Below are positions 6,627 through 12,138 of a stretch of 12,138 bases of DNA, one piece after another. Within the stretch, counting starts at the first letter, position 1; every line of letters begins with the position of its first letter. The notes beneath the pieces are model-generated. The model searched no databases and was not told the origin of the DNA. It was given only the letters and a program-made list of their open reading frames with translations. A program made the position numbers and the translations under genes. The stretch is from contig JAJYJA010000068.1 in assembly GCA_021789795.1 (NCBI GenBank), positions 1 through 12,138 of the forward strand. Reading direction: 5' to 3'. Source of the stretch: Deltaproteobacteria bacterium (GTDB lineage: Bacteria; Desulfobacterota; Desulfobulbia; Desulfobulbales; VMSU01).

Positions 6627-7640
6627 TTACCTTTTCTCCCCGCCCCTGTTTTCCTGGCCCTGACCTCTGCTGCCGGTCATCTCCGGTCGCGACGAAAGGG
6701 CGGCGGAGAACGGGGCCTGGGTGGCCGCCGGGCGGCGGTCGAGCCACCACAGTCCGGCGGCGATGGTCAGACAGGCGGCGAGCATGGTCACCAGGATCAG
6801 CCAGTTGGGCATGAGCGGCAGCCGGACCTTGACCTTGGGGCCGAAGACCTGCCGGGCCGCCTCCTTGACGATTCCTCGATCCACCTGCCGCGTCCCCTGG
6901 GCGTAGGCCCCCAACAGGGCCCGGTCGCAGATCAGGTTGATGGTCCGGGGGGTGCCGCCGCTTAGGCGGAAGACCTCCTCCAGGGCGGCGGCGGAGAACA
7001 GACCCTCTTCCAGGCCCGCCACCTTGAGCCGGTGGCGGACATAGCCCACGGTCTCGGCCTTGGAGAGCGGCGACAGGTGGTGGCGGGCGGCGATGCGCTG
7101 GGAGAGCTGCCTGAGCTCCGGCTGGGCCAGGGTCTCCTGTAACTCCGGCTGGCCCAGGAGCACGATCTGCAAGAGGCGTTGTCGGTCGGTCTCCAGGTTG
7201 GTCAGGAGCCGTATCTGCTCCAGGACATCGCGGCTTAAGTTTTGGGCCTCGTCGATGATCAGCACCGTCCGCCGGCCTTGGGCGTGGGCCGCGAGCAGGT
7301 AGGCGTTTAGCCGGTCGATCAGGCCCTTGGTGCCGCAGCCGGCGGGATAGGTCAGGTGCAGCTCGTCGCAGATGGTCGCCAAAAGCTCCTGGGCCGAGAG
7401 CTTGGGGTTGATGACCAGGGCCAGGTTGACGTCCTCGTGGGTCTGGGAGAGCAGGCAGCGGCAGACGGTGGTCTTGCCGGTGCCCACCTCGCCGGTGAGC
7501 AGCACGAAGCCCCCGCCCTCGCCCAGGGCGTAGCGCAGATGGGCCAAGGCCTCCCGGTGGCCAGGGCTTAAGTAGAGGAACTGCGGGTCCGGGGCGATGG
7601 AGAAGGGCGGGCGCCGGATGCCGAAGAAGTCTTTATACAC
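6627..7640 (-). CDS. gspA: GspA/ExeA-type AAA+ ATPase with one membrane segment
   Basis: This 337-residue ATPase pairs with GspB in secretin assembly. It opens with the family signature MYKDFFGIRRPPFSIAPDP (1-19). It then has Walker A GEVGTGKT (50-57), Walker B TVLIIDEA (125-132), sensor-1 VLLGQPEL (160-167), QRIAARHHL with a candidate Arg finger (181-189) and sensor-2 GGTPRTINLICDRAL (228-242). A membrane segment lies at about 277-299. Only about 38 residues follow it, so the periplasmic peptidoglycan-binding domain of classical ExeA (about 547 residues in Aeromonas) is absent, and gspB leaves no room for it. The GTG start at 7640 overlaps the preceding gene by 8 nt. The MSHA-pilus ATPase MshM belongs to the same family and is the main alternative, but the adjacent gspB favours GspA. 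Confidence 0.88.
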   Translation of the reverse strand: MYKDFFGIRRPPFSIAPDPQFLYLSPGHREALAHLRYALGEGGGFVLLTGEVGTGKTTVCRCLLSQTHEDVNLALVINPKLSAQELLATICDELHLTYPAGCGTKGLIDRLNAYLLAAHAQGRRTVLIIDEAQNLSRDVLEQIRLLTNLETDRQRLLQIVLLGQPELQETLAQPELRQLSQRIAARHHLSPLSKAETVGYVRHRLKVAGLEEGLFSAAALEEVFRLSGGTPRTINLICDRALLGAYAQGTRQVDRGIVKEAARQVFGPKVKVRLPLMPNWLILVTMLAACLTIAAGLWWLDRRPAATQAPFSAALSSRPEMTGSRGQGQENRGGEKR

Positions 7641-8361
7641 CGGCTGCCGCCCGCCGCAGGGCCTCGGCGTAAGGCTCGAACAGCTCCCGCATCTCTTGCA
7701 GGCCCTTTTTCAGGATGGTCTCGAAGTGGGGGACGTCGTCTCCGTTGATCACCAGGTTGGCGCTTAAGGTCAGGGCCTCCAGGTGATACATGGTGTGCAG
7801 GCCCTTGCCGATGATGACGTAGAGCAGGTTCCGCCGGATGTCCATGGGCAGGCCGGAGACCTGGCGGTGGACGGGCGACTCGGCGAGCGCCCCGTCAAAG
7901 CCGTCTTGCAGCACCACCGCCGCGAACCGCCCGAAGCGCATCTGGGCCAAGGCGTCCTCCCCGGACTCGGGGAACACGGTCTGGTAGCCGCGCTCGGCAA
8001 AGGCCTTGCCCACCGCCTCCCGGCCCTGGCCGTTGGCCAGGAGGATCAAGGCCTTGGGGGCCTCGGTCACCACCTCGGCGTCGGTGTAGAGGCTGAGCGC
8101 CAGCCAACTGATGTCGGGGTAGGGCGGGGGCCGGACCTCGCTCTTATTGAGCGGCGGGGCGGAGACGCCCCTGGCCTCGGGCGGCGGCGGGGGGGGTTGA
8201 TGGAGGCTGCCGTCCGGGTTGACGGTGATGGCCCTCTTGCAGTGGGGGCAGCTAAGCTTAAGCACCCCGGACTTGAGGTTGGCCAGGGCGGCGTCGATCT
8301 TCTCCAGCTGGCTGGCGGTAAACTGCAAGGCCTTCTGGCAGTGCGGGCATTGGCTAATCAT
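7633..8361 (-). CDS. Zinc-ribbon protein with degenerate receiver-like domain
   Basis: This 242-residue cytoplasmic protein has two parts. The N-terminus is a zinc ribbon with Cys5/Cys8 (CPHC) and Cys38/Cys41 (CPHC), all four ligands present. A Pro-rich linker follows (about 54-81). Residues 102-225 have the alternating beta/alpha pattern of a response-regulator receiver: ALILLANG, AAVVLQDGF and LLYVIIGKG look like beta strands 1, 3 and 4. However, the usual acidic pair after strand 1 is replaced by Ala-Asn and the signature Lys is not evident, so it probably is not phosphorylated normally. A GGGAGG site lies 8 nt before the ATG. It sits between the PilT-like ATPase and gspA, overlapping gspA by 8 nt, so a regulatory or scaffolding role in that machine is likely. 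The receiver call is by pattern only. Confidence 0.82.
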   Translation of the reverse strand: MISQCPHCQKALQFTASQLEKIDAALANLKSGVLKLSCPHCKRAITVNPDGSLHQPPPPPPEARGVSAPPLNKSEVRPPPYPDISWLALSLYTDAEVVTEAPKALILLANGQGREAVGKAFAERGYQTVFPESGEDALAQMRFGRFAAVVLQDGFDGALAESPVHRQVSGLPMDIRRNLLYVIIGKGLHTMYHLEALTLSANLVINGDDVPHFETILKKGLQEMRELFEPYAEALRRAAAGV

Positions 8362-8375
8362 AATTTGTTCCTCCC

Positions 8376-9551
8376 TTAGCGGAAGCGGGCGTAGGGGTCG
8401 GCCTCCTGATCCATGGCCAGGCCGGTGATCTGGGTGGTCTCCTCGCCCCGGGCGGCCTTGACCTGATCCAGGCCCCGGCTCATGGAGCTCTTTCTGGAGC
8501 AGTAGCCCATCGCCGTCTCCTCGCTGATCACCCCCTGCTGGAAGAGTTCGAGGATGTGCTGGTCGAAGGTCTGCATCCCCAGGGCGTGGCCGTCCTCGAT
8601 GATTTCGTAGTAGGTCTTGCCCTCGGACTCGCCGTTTAGGATGGCGTCCGCCACCCGCAGGTTCATGCCCATGACCTCGATGGCCGCCACCCGGCCGCCG
8701 CCCATCTTGGGCAGCAGTCGCTGGCCCACCACCCAGCGGATGGTGTCCACCAGCCGGTAGCGGATCTGGGTCTGCTCGTCCTTGTCGAACATGCCGAGGC
8801 AGCGGTTGATGGCCTGGCCGGCATCCACCGTGTGCAGGGTGCTCATCACCAGGTGCCCGGTCTCGGCGGCGGTGAGTCCGATCTCCATGCTCTCCCGGTC
8901 GCGCATCTCGCCCACCAGGATGACCTTGGGCGCCTGACGGAGCGCGGCCCGCAGGCCGTTGGCGAAGCTGTCGAAGTCGTTGCCCAGCTCCCGTTGGTTG
9001 AAGGTGGCCTGCAGGTGGGGGTGCTCGAACTCGATGGGGTCTTCCAGGGTGACGATGTGTGCCCGGCGTTCGGCGTTGATCTGGCGGAGCAGGGCGGCCA
9101 GGGTGGTGGACTTGCCCGAGCCGGTGGCGCCGGTGACCAGGATGAAGCCGTTAAGCTCTTTGGGCATCTTGTGGAACACCGGCGGCAGCTTGAGATCCTC
9201 GATCGAGGGGATCTGGGTGGGCAGGATGCGGAGCACCGTGGACAGGTTGCCCTTTTGCGAGAAGATGTTGACCCGGAAGCGGGCCTTGCCCTCCAGGCTG
9301 TACGACAGGTCGCAGGAGCCGTTGCGGGCCAGGTCGTCCAGCAGCCGGCGGTTGCCGTTGATCAGGTTCAAGGCCAAGACCTCGGTCTGGAAGGGGGTGA
9401 GGGCCTTGACCTCGGGGGTCACCGTCACCGGGGTCAGGTTGCCGGCGCTTTCCACCTGCAGGGGTTTGCCCACCGTGATGTTTAAGTCCGAGACGTTTCC
9501 CTGACTGGCCAGCATGCTGGCGATCCAGTAGTCGATTTCCGCCTGTCGCAT
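8376..9551 (-). CDS. PilT/PilU-family type IV pilus ATPase
   Basis: This 391-residue hexameric secretion ATPase class powers pilus retraction at the inner membrane. It has Walker A GATGSGKST (141-149), the Asp box TLEDPIEFEH (168-177), Walker B VILVGEMRDRES (210-221, Glu215) and the His box AAETGHLVMSTLHT (228-241). The PilT hallmark AIRNLIRE is missing. The C-terminal part instead reads LGMQTFDQHILELFQQGVIS (324-343), which is closer to PilU. It is therefore more likely an accessory, PilU-like paralogue than the main PilT. The ATG at 9551 has a GAGG site 8 nt upstream. It lies 29 nt after mltA and 14 nt before the zinc-ribbon gene, inside the envelope-remodelling gene run. No pilin or other pil gene is visible. 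Confidence 0.92.
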   Translation of the reverse strand: MRQAEIDYWIASMLASQGNVSDLNITVGKPLQVESAGNLTPVTVTPEVKALTPFQTEVLALNLINGNRRLLDDLARNGSCDLSYSLEGKARFRVNIFSQKGNLSTVLRILPTQIPSIEDLKLPPVFHKMPKELNGFILVTGATGSGKSTTLAALLRQINAERRAHIVTLEDPIEFEHPHLQATFNQRELGNDFDSFANGLRAALRQAPKVILVGEMRDRESMEIGLTAAETGHLVMSTLHTVDAGQAINRCLGMFDKDEQTQIRYRLVDTIRWVVGQRLLPKMGGGRVAAIEVMGMNLRVADAILNGESEGKTYYEIIEDGHALGMQTFDQHILELFQQGVISEETAMGYCSRKSSMSRGLDQVKAARGEETTQITGLAMDQEADPYARFR

Positions 9552-9580
9552 GGATTTATCCTCGGTTATTTCGTTCCGTT

Positions 9581-10810
9581 TTAGCCATTCGGCGGCCGGG
9601 GAACGAGTTGATACAACTGGCCGCGCTGCTTCATCAGCCCGGCGGCCAGTTCCGGGTAGTCGCCGCTGCCCCAGAAGAGGTCGAGCCGGGCCGGGCCCCG
9701 GATGGCGGCCCCGGTGTCCTGGTTGAGCACCAGGCGGCGGAGGGGCCGCCAGGCGATCTGGCCGTCCGCCCCGGCCACCGGCCGTTCGCTGGCGAGCAGG
9801 TAGAGGCCGCCCAGGGGGAAATAGGCCGGGTCCAGGGCCACCGAACGGCCAGGGGTGAGCGGGGCGCCCATGCTGCCCACCGGCCCGCCGCCCGAGGGTT
9901 TGGCCGGGGCCAGGCGGAAGAAGACGTACCTTTGGTTATATTGAAGAATCCGACGTTGATCGTCAACATGTTCCTTTAGGTAGCGGAGGAGGCGGGGCAT
10001 GGTGACCTCGGCCAGCGGGATGCGGCCTTCGTCGGCCAGCAGGCGGCCGATGCTGCGGTAGGGCCGGCCGTTGGTGCCGGCGAACAGCACCTGACGGCGC
10101 TCGCCGTCCGCGAAGGTAAGCAGTCCCGACCCCTGCACCTGGAGGATGAAGACCTCCACCGGGCTGGCCAGGTAGCACAGCTCCTGGCCTTTGAGCAGGT
10201 GACGATTTTCGATCTCGGCCCGGCTGAAGTAGGGGACGATCCGGCCATCCTCGATCCGGCCCACGGCCCGGTGCTCACCCTGGCTGTCGAAGACCAGGGC
10301 CGGGACGAGATCGGGCGGCAGCCGGTAGAGGGGGTGGACAAAGGGCGGCTGGGGCCGCCAGCGGGCCGAGAAGCGGGGCTGGTAGTAGCCGGTGACCAGC
10401 AGGCCGTCCGGGTTGGGGCTGGCGGGTTGCGGGCAGAGGGCGAAGTCCTGGGCCACCGCCGCCGTCAGGTCAGGGGTGGGCGTACTGGCCAGGCGGGCGT
10501 CTAAGCGGTCGAGGGCCGCGAGATAGTCGCGGACGCTAAACCGCTGGCCGCAGGCGGTGATCTCCCGGCCCGCCTCCTGGGATTGCCAGTAGCGCCGGGT
10601 GGCGGCAAGGGCCTGGCGCAGGGAGGCGATATCCGCGTCGTCTTGAATGGAGGGGGCCACGGCCCGTTCCGCCGCCGGCGGCGGGGGGTGGCAGCCGGCC
10701 AGGCCCAGGGCGAGGAGCAGGCAGATCGCCAGCCACTTTTCCCAGGGGGGGGAGCTGGTATTTCCGGGCCCGGATGGCGATCCAGCGCCAGGGGCGGGTA
10801 GGGCGGTCAC
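9581..10810 (-). CDS. mltA: Membrane-bound lytic murein transglycosylase A
   Basis: MltA is an outer-membrane lipoprotein that cleaves the MurNAc-GlcNAc bond of peptidoglycan, forming 1,6-anhydro ends. A hydrophobic segment (27-39) ends in a lipobox LAGC with Cys40. The catalytic domain includes LLVTGYYQPRFSAR (137-150), ILQVQGSGLL (222-231), GTNGRPYRSIGRLL (245-258) and PLTPGRSVALDPAYFPLG (317-334). The C-terminal 3D domain carries NQDTGAAIRG and LDLFWGSGD with Asp365, Asp377 and Asp384. I set the start at the GTG at 10810, which overlaps the mltB stop (GTGA). The frame is open 68 codons further upstream, but that part lies inside mltB and reads as low-complexity Gly/Arg. The n-region of about 24 residues before the signal core is long and almost uncharged, which is odd, and no closer start exists. 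Confidence 0.93.
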   Translation of the reverse strand: MTALPAPGAGSPSGPGNTSSPPWEKWLAICLLLALGLAGCHPPPPAAERAVAPSIQDDADIASLRQALAATRRYWQSQEAGREITACGQRFSVRDYLAALDRLDARLASTPTPDLTAAVAQDFALCPQPASPNPDGLLVTGYYQPRFSARWRPQPPFVHPLYRLPPDLVPALVFDSQGEHRAVGRIEDGRIVPYFSRAEIENRHLLKGQELCYLASPVEVFILQVQGSGLLTFADGERRQVLFAGTNGRPYRSIGRLLADEGRIPLAEVTMPRLLRYLKEHVDDQRRILQYNQRYVFFRLAPAKPSGGGPVGSMGAPLTPGRSVALDPAYFPLGGLYLLASERPVAGADGQIAWRPLRRLVLNQDTGAAIRGPARLDLFWGSGDYPELAAGLMKQRGQLYQLVPRPPNG

Positions 10811-11868
10811 TTCTCCTTGAGCTTGGCCGCCAGCTCGATCACCGCCATGGCGTAGCGGTTGGAGTTGTTCCACTTGGTGATCACCTGGAAATTGGGGTAG
10901 CCCGCCACGTAGCGCATCCCGCCGTCCTCCAGCTCCAGGCCGACGATGGCGAGCTTCTGGTCCTCGGGTATCTCCGGCAGATCGACCTGCTGCAACTCCC
11001 TGACCTCCCGCCAAGGCAGGAGGCCGTTGCGGCCCTTGGCATAGGCGTCCGTCAGGGCCTTGGCCTTAAGCTCGTGGCCCAGCTCCGCGGTCAGGGGCGC
11101 CCCTAATTTCCAGCCGAAGCGGTGCAGGTAGTTGGCGATGCTGGCCAGCACGTCGGGCACCGAGCCCCAGACGTCGCGTTTGCCGGTATGCTCGAAATCC
11201 ACCGCGTATTCCCGGAAGCTCGAGGGGATGAACTGGGTCTGGCCGAAGGCCCCGCCGTAGGAGCCGGTGATGGCGAGCGGGTTAAGCTTGTCCTCCCGGC
11301 AGAGCAGGAGGTAGTCGATCAACTGCTGGCGGTAGAAGTCCCGGCGCCGGGGATAGGCGTCGAACAGGGTGTTTAGGGTGCGGAACAGGTTGTGGCCGCT
11401 CCTGTTGGTGCCGAAGCGCGACTCGATCCCCCAGATGGCGACCACGATCTCCCGCTCCACCCCGAATTTCTTTTCGATCTCGTCCAGCAGCTCCCGGCGG
11501 CCCTCCAGTTGCCGCCGGCCTTCCTCGATCACCGCCTCCTTGATGAACAGCGGGTAGTACTTGTAGTAAGGCAGGGCCTCGGCCTGGCGATCCATCAGCT
11601 CCAAGACCCGCCTGACGATGCTGACCCCGTCAAACCAGTGGTGCAGCTCCTCGTTCGAGAAGCCGTACTTGTCGCGCAGCTCGGTAAACAGCGCCAGGTA
11701 GCGGGGGCTGTTTAAGTCGATAACCTGGCCGTCCTTGACCAGATCGGCGGCCAGCGGGCCTGGGGGCGGCTCCTGACCGGCGCAGGGCCGGGCCAGGGTG
11801 GCCACCCAGAGGAGGATGGCCGCCAGGGCGAGACCCTTGGCCTTGGCGGCGAACTTACGGATTATCAT
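10807..11868 (-). CDS. mltB: Lytic murein transglycosylase B
   Basis: MltB/SltB-type enzymes (glycoside hydrolase family 103) cut peptidoglycan glycan strands in the periplasm. From the ATG at 11868 the product is 353 residues. It begins with a signal peptide: basic MIIRKFAAKAKG, a hydrophobic core, and likely cleavage near ARPCAG. A Cys at residue 29 is not in a clear lipobox, so soluble export is likelier than lipid anchoring. The catalytic Glu149 lies in IWGIESRFG (145-153). GAFGQTQFIPSSF (206-218) and YPNFQVITKWNNSNRYAMAV (324-343) are also family hallmarks. The ATG fits an AGGTGA ribosome site 5 nt upstream. A GTG at 11877, overlapping the upstream stop, is the alternative and adds three residues. 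Two lytic enzymes in a row, coupled by a 4-nt overlap, imply joint expression. Confidence 0.94.
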   Translation of the reverse strand: MIIRKFAAKAKGLALAAILLWVATLARPCAGQEPPPGPLAADLVKDGQVIDLNSPRYLALFTELRDKYGFSNEELHHWFDGVSIVRRVLELMDRQAEALPYYKYYPLFIKEAVIEEGRRQLEGRRELLDEIEKKFGVEREIVVAIWGIESRFGTNRSGHNLFRTLNTLFDAYPRRRDFYRQQLIDYLLLCREDKLNPLAITGSYGGAFGQTQFIPSSFREYAVDFEHTGKRDVWGSVPDVLASIANYLHRFGWKLGAPLTAELGHELKAKALTDAYAKGRNGLLPWREVRELQQVDLPEIPEDQKLAIVGLELEDGGMRYVAGYPNFQVITKWNNSNRYAMAVIELAAKLKEK

Positions 11869-11873
11869 AGCGG

Positions 11874-12138
11874 TCACCTGCTGAAGGTTGCCAAGAATTG
11901 ATTGATGAACTGCTCGCGTAGGGCCGCGGGCAGGGCGTTGATCCCCGCCGCCCCGGCCCGGCCGCCGCCGGTGGGGAACTGGCGGCAGAGGGCGTCCGCC
12001 CCCCGCCGGTCGGCGATGGGCGCCCGGACGCTCGCCATAAAGGTGCCCTCGCCGTTGTCCACCAGCAGGGCGTGGGCCAGCTCCGGGCGCTCCCTGGCCT
12101 TCTCGTTGCTGAACACCCCGGCCACCCGCCGACTCCAG
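11874..12138 (-). CDS. DHHA1-domain phosphoesterase, C-terminal part (runs off window)
   Basis: The last 87 residues of a protein enter from the right edge; the start lies outside. The segment VDNGEGTFMASVRAP, then ADALCRQFP, then GGGRAGAAGINALP matches the DHHA1 pattern, where a GGGHxxAAG loop closes DHH phosphoesterases such as NrnA/RecJ-like enzymes. Here the loop's His is replaced by Arg. Proteins of this superfamily degrade short RNA, pAp or cyclic dinucleotides, but without the N-terminal DHH part the substrate cannot be told. The frame is open to the window edge with no stop. It ends TGA at 11876-11874, 5 nt before the mltB ATG, so it is probably the upstream member of the same transcript. 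Confidence 0.75.
   Translation of the reverse strand, partial: WSRRVAGVFSNEKARERPELAHALLVDNGEGTFMASVRAPIADRRGADALCRQFPTGGGRAGAAGINALPAALREQFINQFLATFSR

Noticed and set aside
5793..6965. 390-codon open frame on the plus strand over gspB/gspA
   Set aside because: The translation is Gly/Arg-rich low complexity opposite the Pro/Ala linker of gspB; both minus-strand genes are well supported.
10811..11014. Upstream open frame extending mltA by 68 codons
   Set aside because: It overlaps mltB coding sequence and would bury the lipoprotein signal deep inside the protein.

Overview
The window comes from a GC-rich Gram-negative bacterium. The evidence is two periplasmic or outer-membrane lytic transglycosylases, type II secretion accessory genes and a type IV pilus ATPase. 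The gene mix (GspA/GspB with a PilT/PilU-type ATPase and a NodI/NodJ-type ABC exporter) fits Desulfobacterota (the former Deltaproteobacteria) best. That placement is an inference from gene content, not a sequence match. About 90% of the window is protein-coding, with many short start/stop overlaps.

Left edge (1-600): a very short CRISPR array with four 37-nt repeats, three spacers and a 75-nt period. It has a less GC-rich leader on its left carrying a 14-bp near-perfect inverted repeat beside the first repeat. No cas gene lies in the window, so any effector is further left or elsewhere. A 15-bp perfect hairpin with A/T-flanked arms separates the array from an oppositely oriented tRNA-Asn(GTT), which has encoded CCA and a strong sigma70-type promoter.

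767-2471 (minus): a two-gene ABC exporter of the NodI/NodJ (ABC-2) type, an ATPase followed by its permease with an 11-nt overlap. A divergent gap of about 300 bp follows, with hairpins and a candidate promoter.

2775-5550 (plus): an apparent operon of hisD (last two steps of histidine synthesis), rsmG (16S rRNA m7G527 methyltransferase) and two small proteins I cannot assign. hisD stands apart from any other his gene.

5622-12138 (minus, reading from the right edge leftward): a tightly packed run of seven genes. They are a DHHA1-domain phosphoesterase (only its C-terminus is in the window), mltB, mltA, a PilT/PilU-type ATPase, a zinc-ribbon plus degenerate-receiver protein, a GspA/ExeA-type AAA+ ATPase and GspB. 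Gaps are 30 nt or less and three junctions are nearly fused or overlapping. The set suggests coupling of peptidoglycan opening (MltA, MltB) to insertion or operation of an envelope-spanning secretion or pilus machine (GspA/GspB, PilT-like). The GspA here lacks the periplasmic peptidoglycan-binding domain of classical ExeA, which makes the neighbouring transglycosylases more interesting.

The most unusual items are the mini-CRISPR with its leader-edge inverted repeat, the envelope-remodelling gene run, the zinc-ribbon/pseudo-receiver protein, and the two unassigned proteins after rsmG. I did not find a clearly new defence or mobile system inside the window.
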